Translations under genes and position numbers: made by a program | Assembly: GCA_007258455.2 (NCBI GenBank) | Contig: VDFB02358134.1 | Coordinates: 215,559,565-215,623,564, forward strand | Source: Sequoia sempervirens | Lineage: Eukaryota; Streptophyta; Pinopsida; Cupressales; Cupressaceae | Reading direction: 5' to 3' | Length of the DNA: 64,000 nucleotides | The notes under the pieces: model-generated | Database searches by the model: none | What the model was told of the DNA's origin: nothing | Seen by the model: the letters and a program-made list of their open reading frames with translations, nothing else | Shown here: positions 12,060 through 23,165 of the stretch, piece by piece | How the letters are laid out: the number at the start of each line of letters is the position of its first letter | How positions within the stretch are numbered: position 1 is the first letter of the stretch

Positions 12060-12610
12060 GAAGGGTGCTAGCTTCTTGCGCTAAGGCATTAGTCCTATGA
12101 TTCTTGGAGCAAGGGATCAATTGGATATTAAATGCGTCCAAGCCTTCTATGAGGTCCCATACTCTATCTATAATTTTCTAGTCTCCTATCATGGTAGGAA
12201 TATACTTTTCTGACTTGTTTTACCACTAACTCTGAGTCACTAAATACTTTCAACATTTTGACTTTTTTTCTAAGAGCCATTAAAAGACCATGGACTAATG
12301 CTTCATACTCCGCTACATTGTTTTTACAATAAAATTGGAGTCTGTGAGCAGCAAAGTATTTCTTACCTGTGGGGTTGATGAGTTCAAACCCAACTCCTGC
12401 TCCTTGCTTGGAATTAGACCCATCGAAGTGCAAAGTCCAAAACTTAGAGGATTCTTTAACTCTAGGACCGATCATGCACACATTTTTCTTTGGTTGGAAA
12501 TTGGTATCAACAACTTCTGGTGAAGGCACAAACCCAACATTGCTATGGTTAGACTGTCCCGTTGGGAGTTCTTCTTTTGGTGCAACTTGTCCTCTGATAT
12601 GTTCAACCAT
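12060..12610 (-). pseudogene. Second (archaeal-type) RNase H of gypsy element 1, upstream of RT
   Basis: Minus strand. FWTLHFDGSNSKQGAG (from about 12442) holds the first Asp, NNVAEYEALVHGL the Glu, and VFSDSELVVKQV the third acidic residue. A shifted frame continues to about 12060 with LDAFNIQLIP and RTNALA, where the last Asp appears as Asn. This is the archaeal-like RNase H (aRNH) that Tat-lineage gypsy elements carry in addition to their own RNase H. The odd point is position: it lies between the protease (13381-13043) and the RT (11805 onward), not after the ordinary RNase H as in the plus-strand element (36064-36460). The element at 37.9-48.6 kb has the same arrangement. Confidence 0.85.
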
Positions 12611-13042
12611 TGATTAACAGAGACAAAATTCATATTATGAGTGGTCAACATTGTGTACCTGACACCAACTGGGTAATAGGAGCTCTTGAAATTCCATTCT
12701 TGCTCCTAAGTTGAGTTGATCTTGCACACATTTTTTAATAAATTCTTGGAATCCATATAATAATCCTAAATTTTCATCATCATAGGAGTCTTTGTCGTCA
12801 TACTCAACTAGAATTTATGTGCTCTGAGGTGTGTAGGTTAATTCAGTAGGAGGGTTGCACAACACTAGGAATTCTCTAGTCATTTCCTCTTCTTGATACT
12901 TGAATTCTTCTTGATAAGTGATAGGATAGTAATTTCCCAGCTTTATTTCAGCCAACATGACCTCATTTGTATTGTTGTACTCTGTGATCATAAACTTCAT
13001 GCACGGCTCCTGTTCAATACGAATCTAGTTTGGTAGCCCTTT

Positions 13043-13381
13043 CTATGGCATCCATAGGTGAGAAAATTCAGTCACAGCATATCCATTTAATACCCAGGTG
13101 AAGTCTCTCCCCAATATTATGACATACGTGTCAGAGATATCAACAACTTGAATGTCAATAACTTGTTGCACCCTCAGGTTAGCAAATATCTGCATAGGGG
13201 TCTGATTGATTTCACCAACTATATTCACCTCTATTTTATCTAGTTGGGTCACCTTTTGCCAGGAAGGGGTGGGGACTATTCCCAATGCTTTGCATACAAC
13301 AAGCAACATAACATTAGTCGATGCTCCCAAATCGAGTAGATAGTTGTGCAAGTACTTTCCAAATATCCTGATAGTGGTCAA
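13043..13381 (-). pseudogene. Aspartic protease of gypsy element 1
   Basis: Minus strand, about 110 codons open. LLDLGASTNVMLLVVCKALG carries the D-x-G-A active site (Asp-Leu-Gly-Ala) and VIILGRDFTWVLNGY the C-terminal GRDF block typical of gypsy retropepsins. It cuts the gag-pol polyprotein. It is preceded by gag (13394-15940) and followed by a spacer (12.6-13.0 kb) with an acidic stretch before the upstream RNase H. A stop follows at 13043. Confidence 0.85.
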
Positions 13382-13393
13382 GAAAGGCGATGT

Positions 13394-15940
13394 TTATAAA
13401 TTTCCTTGGAACAAGCCCATAGGTGTATCTGCTTGAGCTACTTGATTTTTATCTTTCTCATGGGACTTATCCTTGGTTGGCATTTGGTTTTTCTCTTTAG
13501 CTGGTTGCTTTCTCATTTTTTGATTTGAGGGTGCATCCATTTTCTTCCCTAAGATTTCTTTAATTACAGGCTCTTTCTGTGACTTATCAAAGGAGACTCT
13601 TTTGGTAGGTACCTCTTGTGTTTTCCTAAAAGGGGAAGTCCTGTTAATCATTCTAAAGAAAGCATTCATAACTGTTGGGACCCTTAAAACTTCAAAGGCC
13701 AACAGACTGATTTTGACCTTCTTAAATTCTTCAGCTACATATTCGGTCATTTTCTCAATTTCAACCTCAAAGGATTTACCTTGGGAGGAGCTAGTAGACT
13801 AGTTTTGAATTTGATTTGGCTGCTTATTCTTGTTGAAGTATTGAGTGGGAACATGGGGGTAATCTAGGTTGTTACTAGCGTTGGGGTCAGGTAGAGTGTT
13901 GAAGTTATTGGGTGGAATAGAAGTCATAAAAGGTCCTCCTACTTGTCGGATCCTCAAATTATAAGGAGTTTCTCTCTAGTGAAACATTTGGACTTCGTCC
14001 TCATGTGACTCCTCTTAATCTACTAGACCATTATCTATTGAAGTAAAAAGTTGAGATAGAGTGTCTTTGCTACTTACCTCTTTTTCTTCTTCATACTTTT
14101 AGGAAGCCATCTCCTTTTCAAGCATGTTTCTTTCACTTTGTGGGAAGGGAACTTGATTGACCATGGGCACAAAAGAGTCATACTATTTAGATAGGACTAT
14201 GTCCCTGCAACCAGCACCATCTATGACATTATGAACCTCCACTTGAAATTTTTTTGCAGTTGTCTGGAACTCAGGGCAATCCAATTTGAAGTGCCTATTT
14301 GTTTTGTGGATGCGACACCATCTAGGAAAAGTTGCCTCGGCTAGGTATACCCCACTTGTTTTTTTTCTATGTTAGTAGCTAGTCAAGAGGACTAGGAATG
14401 CCTCCATTGTTTGGCCTTGTATTCCATGTCTGATTCTATCTTTATGAAGGCCTAATTTCAAAGTTTTGATTGGAATTTTGTCCTCTTTCATATTTTTTTC
14501 TAGAGGAGGCACCGGCATCATGGTTGTCCTTGTTATCCCTATTGAGGTTAGCCTGGATACTTCTCTAGGAAGCTTGTAGCTGATTGTTCTCATTCCTTAA
14601 GTGTGTCATCTCTGTAGACATTTTCTTGATCATCTCTGTTAGTTCATCTATCCAATCCTTCTTTGTGTTGTTCGTCTATGATGCTTGGTTTTGGAGGAAG
14701 ACCAGCTGCATTGCTATTTGGTTTCGTTGAACAAGAGGGAACTAGGATCCTTGCAGATATGCAGGAACTTGAGATAGTTGAGGATAGACCTGCTATTGCT
14801 GTGGCTATAAGTAGTGAGGCATGGGAGGTGCCTGATTCAATGGTTGTCTTGGATGGGGTACCAAGGGCATCTATGAAACTTGATTCATAATGGGTGTCTA
14901 ATGTGCCAAGGCTTGGGTGAGTCCCTAAACTTGCATCAAATGAGAAAAAGGCCCAAGGAAGGCAGTGGACCAAAAATATTTTTCCCCAAATTAGTGCTTG
15001 CTATGATCACCTTAGCGTAGGCATCTACCAACTTAGTGGGCGGTGGGAACATTATTTTCACTAGTGTAGCAGTGAGGTTGTCTAGGGTAGAATAATAAAC
15101 CATTTGAGCAGAAGCATCATCTACCACATATGGAGCTTGCAATATCATGTATGCACAATGAAACTGATAATTTAAGGAGCTAATTGGTTCGTTAACTTCC
15201 TGTCGAACATACATGAATTGCTAGTATAATTCTAAAGGGCTGGCTGGAATCTTATATTTCTACAAGGAGTTATTCAATAGGTCCTAAGAGGTGATGGATC
15301 TAGTTGGCAAGTTGATGTACTAGTAAAAGGCCTCTTCCTCCAAGGAATAAGGAAAGAGTCAGCAAGCCACGTCCTCATGATCTATTTTCATTACTTTCAA
15401 TGCTATTTGAAAGATCTTGATATGTTCCTCTACTATCCTCTATGAATCATGAGGATTAAACTTTGTGCAAAATCCCTCTGGATTATTTGGAACATCATGA
15501 TAATCATTGAAGGATAGAGGAGAAGGATTATTTCCAATCCAAGCCATGAAGGGAGGCAGAGGTGGTGCTTGTTGTGCAATAGTAATTTGAGGCTGCAAAG
15601 GAGCAATAGTGCTTGAGGTAGCTCCCTAGACTTGAAGGGCTGGGGCATGGGAAGCACCCTAGTTGTCAGAAGTGAGTAGCCAAAAGGTAGCTTGGGGTGG
15701 CTAAGAAGAGGGGTGGGTGTTGGAAAGGAAGGGTTGAGTATGGAGGTGAAGTGGATGGATCAGATGAGGTTGATGAAGATGTTTCCCCTCTTTTGGCTCT
15801 CTTAGCCTTGGTTGGGGGAGGTAGCTCTTGGAATTCCCCTTTGTTGGGTGTATACCTTAATATTATTTGGAACCTCTTAGGGGAGAAAGAGCTAATTTGA
15901 TCTAGCTTAACAAAAGGGATGCCCTCCTTCTAGTGCTAGT
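13394..15940 (-). pseudogene. gag of gypsy element 1 (decayed, N-terminus at the long-unit edge)
   Basis: Minus strand. The capsid part lies at about 15657-14936 (AWIGNNPSPLSFNDYHDVP near 15530, VNEPISSLNYQFHCAY near 15190). A zinc-knuckle-like WCRIHKTNRHFKLDCPEF lies near 14300, followed by a charged C-terminal region to 13394 (AVAEEF, Lys-rich). A coding-like frame rich in Pro and Ser runs right up to about 15940, where the long repeat unit begins. So either gag starts immediately after an LTR or its N-terminus was cut off. Several stops are TAG. Confidence 0.75.
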
Positions 15941-15943
15941 TCT

Positions 15944-16174
15944 ATTGATGGGTGTTTTTGCACTTCCCAACACAAGCAACACACAAGTGCACTACCTCTC
16001 TTGAAAGAAAACTTCCTACAAGCCAGTTGCATAAAATTATCCGAAGGTCTCTTGGGTATCACGTCATGACTTGAAAAAATGACTCAATGGATAAATGTGA
16101 TTTACTGGTAATCACAAGGGGCATGGACAATTGTTAAGTTGGAAAAGGATTGGGTCTTCAAATGGAGTTCCTCC
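15944..16174 (-). repeat. Long repeat unit copy 2, left-end piece (split by the outer Tat element)
   Basis: Begins ATTGATGGGTGTTTTTGCAC, matching the left terminus of the complete unit at 19138 (ATTGATGATGTTTTCTGCAC). Similarity continues through CTCTCTTGAAAG, GATAAATGTG and GTAATCACAA. The sequence breaks at 16175 and resumes at 52252; the last five bases, CCTCC, are the target duplication of the inserted element. Confidence 0.7.
16170..16174. repeat. Target site duplication (left) of the outer Tat element
   Basis: CCTCC directly before the 5' LTR; the same five bases follow the 3' LTR at 52247-52251. Confidence 0.9.
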
Positions 16175-17297
16175 TGTAGACACCGAAATCTGGTCTAAGC
16201 CTGCGACTTCAATATTCTTCATAATTCGTATTTCCATGGTCATGATTAAATAATCTCAATTATTTAATTATTCTCTAAAGTCTTCATTTCTTTATTAATT
16301 GAATAAATCTAATTATTTAATTAATTTACTTTAACTTTAATTCTTCTATTAATTAAATAATCTTAATTATTTAATTAATTCTCATTTTCTTTATTCTATT
16401 TGATTAATTAAATAAACGCTTTTTATTTAATTATGTTACTAATTAACCTTATCCTTCTTTTCAAATTAAATAAATTCTTATTTAATTTACCCTTTATCAT
16501 ATGTCAACTATAGTTAAATAAATTCTTTATTTATTTAATTATTCATTTAATCCCTTCATCACTTAATTAAATAAATTTTATTCATTTAATTATTCTTCAA
16601 ATATCAAATCTTGAATTAAATGAATTATTTAATTCATAAATTCTATTTTAACACGTTCTTCTATATTTGGATAATTTTGTAAGTTATCTAAGTATTCACT
16701 CTCACTCGACTCAAGATCTATTTAAATTGGTCAGTTAACTCTTGATTTAATGTCTGAGTTACTTTCACTAATCTTTATCTCTATTTCTAGTTTTTATCTA
16801 ATCTTTATCTCTATTTCTAGTTTTTATCTAATCTTTATCTCTATTTCTAGTTTTTGTCATTCATGTCACTACTAACAGTTATCAGAATGCATGTCTAATC
16901 TTTTGATCTCAACTATCCATCGATCTTTCGATCCTGACCTGTCATTCGAATGATCAATTTTCTATAAATTGATCTATCCTTCATCATTTCAATCTCTCCC
17001 GAAATCTTATGACTTTTGGAAGCATATCTATTATTTGAATCTTTGATGTTTTGCTAAATCACTATCACAGGCTATACTTGCACAAGAGAAATATGAGGGA
17101 AATTATACTACAACAAAAAAATGGAGAAGGGCAATCGAGGTTATACATGGAATTACGTAGATATTGGGTGAGATTGTTCAATTTATTTATGTTTTAGCTT
17201 TCCTTTGTTCTCTGTTCTTTAGCTTAGATTGAATTAGAGCTTAGATCACATTGAGTGTGTACCTTTAACCTTTCTTCTACATTTTCTAGATGTTACA
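16175..17297 (+). repeat. 5' LTR of outer Tat element
   Basis: 1123 bp, TG...CA ends, aligned with 51034-52246. It is rich in alternating TTAATTA/AATAAAT palindromic AT blocks (16240-16640). It carries three tandem 30-bp copies of TAATCTTTATCTCTATTTCT... (about 16768-16858), where the 3' LTR has one. It lacks a roughly 200-bp segment found in the 3' LTR (about 51570-51775) and has about 60 bp the 3' LTR lacks. Confidence 0.93.
16768..16858 (+). repeat. Three 30-bp tandem repeats in the 5' LTR
   Basis: A 30-bp unit containing CTTTATCTCTATTTCTAG occurs three times in a row; the 3' LTR has a single copy at about 51778-51807. The triplication arose after insertion, at the edge of a deletion. Confidence 0.9.
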
Positions 17298-17299
17298 TT

Positions 17300-17317
17300 T
17301 GGTGAACCTGACATGAA
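17300..17317 (+). other. Primer-binding site of outer Tat element (tRNA-Trp-like)
   Basis: TGGTGAACCTGACATGAA lies 2 bases after the LTR end. It matches the complement of a plant tRNA-Trp 3' end (TGGTGACCCCGACGTGAA) at 15 of 18 positions by eye, two of the three differences being transitions. The tRNA sequence is recalled, not searched. Confidence 0.6.
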
Positions 17318-18896
17318 GACGCCATCTTCGCGTATCCGTAGACTTTTATTCAATTTTTGTAGGTTTTTATATGGAATGACACATCTATTCGATGAAATGA
17401 TGTAATTGACATTCAGAGACATAGATGTTTGATGAAACGACGCAACTGAAATACTGGACCTGTGAAGCTGTCTCATATTCTTACGGTTCATGTGTAGAGA
17501 TGAAAGTATGCCATGGGATGTTCATGGGTACTGTAGCTTGGCTGCCCTGAATGACATTAATGAGATGTGGAGGGGAGCCAGAGGGGTAAAGCTACTAATC
17601 ATCCACCTTGAATAAATGTAGCTGGGGAAACCCAAGTGAGAACTCAGTAAATACTATCTTACATAGCCTAGGATGCACTTGTTTTTTGTCAAATTAAACA
17701 TTCTTTGAGTCCAAAATCAAATTGAAAACACTTTTTCTTATGATAGTCTTTGTTTGTCAGAACTTGATCACAAAAAATAGGGTCAGTTTTATATCTCCAT
17801 TCATTGAAAACACACAACTGTCAATAGAGTCAACTGTTCACCATAGAGTCACAATTGTTCTGTCAAGTCGCATCTGTTTATCCTAAAGTTGCATCTGCTA
17901 GATTAGCTCACATTTTCTTTGTCAAAAATTGCATCTAATTTAGCAAACTACACTTGTGATATTCTATGACGCATCTGAAAAGGTGAGCCGCAACTGCAGT
18001 CTGGAATGATGCATTTGTCACTATCACAAAACATTTCTAGTACATAGAGTTCAGGAAAACCTCATCTGTTACAGTTTGAGTCACAATTGCCATCATGAGT
18101 CGCATTTGTGAGAAACTACACCGCATCTGTCTAATACCAGATACTGAATTTTACCAAAAAATTGCAACTATGAAACATAACCACATCTGTGAAATTCTGT
18201 GACGCATCTACCTAAGTATTAGAAAACTGGGATTTACAGTCACAGTCTAGTCGACACAGTCATACCAGTTTTTGATCTGTCTTTTCACACTAGTCCTTGG
18301 AAAGAAACCTGAAACGATTTGCTCAATTTTGCATCCTTTAGGTGTCTTTTAGTCATTTACTATAGTCATCCCAATTCTGAGTTTTAGTTTCATCTTAGAA
18401 TACATATTATCTTTAGATCAAACTTTTAGGAAGGTCACTTTTACAAACTTTAGAAGAGTTCCACTTTCTACACTCTAGAAAAATCACAGTGTCAACAAAA
18501 TCTGTCATTGAACCTAGTCCTGTCATCATATCCTTTGTCCTATAGAGAGTCCTCCTAGCTCTTCAGTCTAGTTAGGAAACTCACCTTATCTTTGATCCTA
18601 GTCCTACATTGGTTCCTTGACATAACTAAATTGACACCTTGGTTAGACTTTAGGTAGTTGGTACCCTCGTCTCAGGTTTACAAAATTGATTAGCTTAGAA
18701 TCTTTCTTAGACTTTGCATCTTTAGATATTGTCATTCTAGACTAGCGTCATCTTAGGAATTCCTTATTTTGCATTCAGAAAATCCCAAAAACATAGACTA
18801 GAGTCATACTATCCATAGACGTAGTTTTGCATTCCTCGAATATTAAGCTTATCTTACAAGGTTGAAACTAGGTCTAAGAGAAAAGGGAGAGAAAAT
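17318..18896 (+). other. Untranslated leader with array of CGCATCTG-like motifs
   Basis: No coding frame. From about 17820 to 18215 a short motif close to CGCATCTG (variants CGCAACTG, CGCATTTG, CACATCTG) occurs about 14 times at irregular 20-40 bp spacing, with a few more near 17370-17450. The equivalent leader at 58002-60508 carries the same kind of array with CGCATTTG/CGCATTTTCC. The block around 17570-17690 (GGGGAGCC..., GGGGAAACCCA) is also shared with 59165-59290. Confidence 0.7.
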
Positions 18897-19137
18897 ATGT
18901 CGAACCCAAATGAATTCATCAATCCATTCTCGTCGAGACCTCATGGGACTTTGTTGGACAAATTCACCACTAGAGACCCTCAAGGACACATTAGATCAGA
19001 AGACATAGAGGCTATTGCACAAGACCCTGAATTTGCCTCATTTGTAGATGAGTATCTAGCAAATGATCGCCAATGCTACTTAGCCAAATTGTTAGCTGAA
19101 GGTGCTACCTTACCTATAGGATTTGATATTAGCACCT
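18897..19137 (+). pseudogene. N-terminal segment of outer Tat gag (split by a 4-kb unit)
   Basis: Starts at a Met codon (MSNPNEFINPFSSRPHG) and encodes an acidic segment with AQDPEFASFVDEYLANDR and LPIGFDIS. The same domain is at 60509-60862 in the second Tat-like element (AQDPEAAYFVEQMVLYDRDK, LPHGFDID), so it is conserved. The frame is broken by the insertion at 19138; taking out the insertion and one CACCT restores the frame into the gag at 23186 onward. It is therefore the gag N-terminus, not a separate ORF. Its function is unknown. Confidence 0.7.
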
Positions 19138-20289
19138 ATTGATGATGTTTTCTGCACAGCAACAACTCAGACAGAATATGAAATCTTATCTCTCTTGAAA
19201 GGTAAATCTCTATCAGCAAGCCTCAAGAGATAACCCCAAGGTCTCTAATGTTAGGTCTTGACAATGCATAAACAACTCAGTGATAAATGTGAAAATGCTA
19301 GTAATCACAATGGGACCTTATGACAAGCAAAATACTGAATCTCAATTTATCAGATCTAACACTATAATGATGCTCCAATACTAAACTTAATCCAATGATC
19401 AAAGAAATAGCAAAAGAAAAGGGTTTTAAATAAATCTCTAAACTTAATATTAAACCTAAGATCAACAATGCAAATGACAAAATACTTGAAATGGAACAGT
19501 CCCTCAAAACTGATCTCTACTTGACCCAGATAAATCTGCAATCTTATAGAAATAGTGCAATCTTCTAAGGTGTTAGGATTTTCAAATCATGAACATTCAT
19601 TCAAACAACCCTATTGCAATTGAAATGAACAAATCCTCATAATTGAACTAAGCACAATGAATATGAAGTCCAGGCTAACTTTGCAAAGCAACTAACAATC
19701 AGTTGGTTGCAAAAAGTATGGACTAAGGGATTGCTGCAACATTCAAGTATCAAATCACAAACATTATTAAATTGAATCTAATCTAAATACTAACCTCCTC
19801 AAAGAAATTTTAAAGATAGAATAACAAGAACCATGCAAGACAAAAGAACACAAGTATGGCACCAAATCACAATGTCATTACTTGCATCAAATTATCCACT
19901 ATAGCAACAACTCCAGCTTTCTGTTACAATATTTGCTTAAGAATACCTACTTGCTATCTTGCCCTACTTAATTCACTTCTATCTCTGCTCTATATCAATA
20001 TCTATATTCTAACCCTTACAAATGAGGCGAAATTCCAAATATATAGAATCCCCCCAAAAAACCCATTGGCCAAGCAAGAGTTTCGCAATATTAATTGAGC
20101 ACCACCAGTCAGCCAAGAGAGAGTCAAAATGAAATAAAGGAATGCATTAAATGCACAAACTAGACCCAGGTCGGCCTGGGATTCCCAATGTAGCTCGGAC
20201 CAATGTAGGGCGGGATAATGGGGAAGCACAAATCTTGATGTAGTTGGGCATTAACTGCCTTCCCCTTTGTCTTTATTCCGATCCAGCCC

Positions 20290-21300
20290 TTCATGGACTT
20301 TCAAGAGTTCCCTATCCAAGTCAGCCATAGGTGGTAAAGGAAAAACCCTAAGTCATATTTCAATTGATGCAATATCCTCCCTTAATTGTTTTACCGACCT
20401 ATCCCAATCCACCTTTTTATGTTAGGTATTTGTCAATGATAGCAATGTATGTGGCCGCATCATCTAACTGATGCTCAGAAACAGAATCATCATTAATTGG
20501 GGAATAAACATCATGCCACCACTTCCTCAACTATTCCAAGCTCAAGTACCTAGGTGCGATCTTCCTTCTTCTAGTCATAATTTCAAAGAAGGCAATGGAT
20601 CCATTGTAAACACAGGCTAGGGTATCATTAATTTGCCTCCTCTGTTTGTAAATATTCTTCAACACTTTCTGCCTAATCCTCAGGTGATGGGACCTTTACT
20701 GTTTCTTCTTCGCTTGGAGGGACTTCTTCAGTTCTAACAGGGGAATCCGCATATGCAACCAAAGGGGATTGCATTATCTTTTCAACTTCTGCTTCTGCAC
20801 TATGAAGATCACCTTCATGAAATTCCTATCTTTCAGTATTTGGATGATCTTCAACATCCTCTAACTCACCTGGTTTGTTTTGAGCTTCATGAGTGGAAGG
20901 CACATCACCATGTTGCTCCCCATGAGAAACAACCAGAGGAAGGTCCACCTTAGGCACACTATCCTTAGGAGAAGGAGTCCTAGACCTCCTTGTATACACC
21001 TTGGGCTTCTCCTCTGAACTTTCAAAATTTACCACTGGTGGGGTAACTTCTTCCTCCCCTACCCTGGAGCTTGCCTTCTCTGACAATTTTATGATTCTTC
21101 TCCTCTTAAGTATTGGAATATCAACCTCTAGATTCTGCTCTTCAGTCTCTTTCTGGCCAGACTTCTTAGTTCTTGTCCTCTTCTTAGCCTTTGGCTTTCT
21201 CTGCTTTTCTGCTTCCTGGGCCTTTGTCTCTTGAACACCTTTAATTTTTACTTTGAAAAGAGAAACCAGGTTACCCTCACTGCATCAGACATTGAAGACC
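20290..21300 (-). pseudogene. Lys/Glu-rich ORF of the single long unit (decayed)
   Basis: Read on the minus strand from about 21300: a basic N-terminal stretch (KAKKRTRTKKSGQK), KRRRIIKLSEKASSRVGEEE, then EKPKVYTRRSRTPSPKD and an acidic tail (GELEDVEDHPNTER). The open core is 21086-20826. The KPKVY motif and charge pattern resemble the ORFs in copies 1 and 2, but this one is shorter and diverged. The basic clusters would suit nucleic-acid binding or nuclear import. I recognise no family. Stops accumulate below 20700. Confidence 0.45.
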
Positions 21301-21800
21301 CAGCTACTGCCTTGCTAGACTCAACCTGCACTCAACATGAAAATCATAGTAAAAACCATAGGAAGGAAATGTTAATCCACCAAAACACCATTAGAATGAA
21401 CCTCATATAATTAAGGTGTTATTAAATCTCATATAAAATGATCTTGGTAAACTTCGAGTTTCAGGACCATTCACAGAATCAGAGCCAGAGATGAATTTCG
21501 AGGAATTTCGGACCTGGCGGATTCCAGTGAAGTAATCATGAAAAAACCTACTAATAATTAAATCTTGATCATTATTAATCAATAAACCACATAGGAGATC
21601 ATAAGATAGCATGAAATAGCCATAAAATGCACCATAAATCATTAATAAATCCAACTATTTCATATTTCATCACATTCCATTAAATTTTGGGAAAATCCGC
21701 CAAAGATAGATTTTCGCTAAGGCAGAGACACTTTGCAAAATCCAGAAAATACAAGGAACCAAGGACTTTAGGAAAATCCAGAGCCACCGAAAATCCACGG

Positions 21801-22030
21801 ATAAGATAAAACTCTGAAAGCAATGCAGATTCTGGGAACTCAAAGGAAATCAGGAAAACGACGGAGATCGGGAAAATCCGGGGTCAATGAAAATCTGCGG
21901 ATAAGATAAAACTCTAAAAGCAATGCAAATTCTGAGAACTCAAAGGAAATCGGGAAAACAAAGGAGATCGAGAAAATCCGGGGTCAACGGAAATCCGTGG
22001 AATATATAAAACTCTGAAAATGTCAGTGGA
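21801..22030. repeat. 100-bp tandem repeat, two full copies and a partial third
   Basis: ATAAGATAAAACTCT starts units at 21801 and 21901, and a partial unit starts at 22001 (AATATATAAAACTCT). The period is exactly 100 bp. Each unit ends with a self-complementary stretch of the form AAATCCGGGGTCAACGGAAA. Confidence 0.9.
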
Positions 22031-23142
22031 TTCCAGAAAAATCGAGATTGGGAAAATCTGCCAGAGGTGGATTGTCCTGAGGGAATGAAAAATCCTAAAC
22101 TGAGGATGAAACCTAAACAACGGCGTTAAATCACAATTTCACTCACAACACCAGATCAATCATGAATTTCAAAGATTTTGGCATAGGGAAAGTTTAAAGT
22201 GGGCCCTTTATGGATTCTTCAGCACTCTAAGCCAATTCGAGAGCATCCTAAAGATAAACGGGAACGCCCTAAGTTTCAAACCCCATATATCCGCCATTAG
22301 CACATAGGAAAGCCCAAAATTAAAATGCTTCGACTGCTAATTCATGACTAGGGGATTACTAACAACTCTCAAGTAGGACACATCAAAATAGACAAAGGAG
22401 CTCAAAACTCACTTGGGAGATGATAAATAAAACAATGTTGCACAACCCTAATCATGAAATGATCAAATACACATGAATTCAAACCCAAAATTTCTCATAA
22501 CATCAACGTGCTACCCATAATCATTAATTAAAAGCAAGGCAATCAAAAACATACCATTGTGAAGCAAAAATCGATCTTAGAAACAATAAATGCAAAGTTC
22601 AATGGTGTCCACAAAGAACAGGGGAAAGAATGCACAAGAAATTGCCACTCACATCCACAATTCACAAACTCAATGCCTCAAATCCAAATCCACCACTCGC
22701 AAGAATGCACTCCACAGCTCAATTGAAAGCAAACAATAAGCACAATGACATAAAAGACCTCGAAAAGTGGTTAAATACCTTGTTCGCCAACGGTACAGAT
22801 GACATTAGATGCAATCGACAAGACAGTCAGAAAACCTAGGAACCTAACGACAGGACGGAATCCAAAAAAATCTGGCCCACACAGAAATCTGCAAAGACCA
22901 AAAATCTCCGAATGACAGTGCTCAGCCGGAGTCCTAACATGATCCGGGAAAATCCGGCTGGGGTGGAAAGTCCCAAACTTCAGCGAAAACCCAAACTTAG
23001 GTCAAAACCAAAGATATTCAATGAATAACTTAGGGGGATCACTTAGGAAATCAAAATAATCATTTTAGCACATGCCAAAGTAAGATAAAACCTCAAAAGA
23101 AAGGGCCAAGAAACCAAAACCAAAGCGAAAGAGGGTCCCTGC

Positions 23143-23165
23143 CTTTAGGGGTGTGTGTGTGTGTG
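23143..23165. repeat. GT microsatellite
   Basis: A short run of GTGTGTGTG near the right end of the nested unit. Confidence 0.85.

Noticed and set aside
8972..15940. gag-pol of element 1 taken as nested inside a plus-strand element formed by the flanking units
   Set aside because: No separate LTRs or target duplication could be found for such a nested element, and the gag frame runs to the unit edge; kept only as an alternative.
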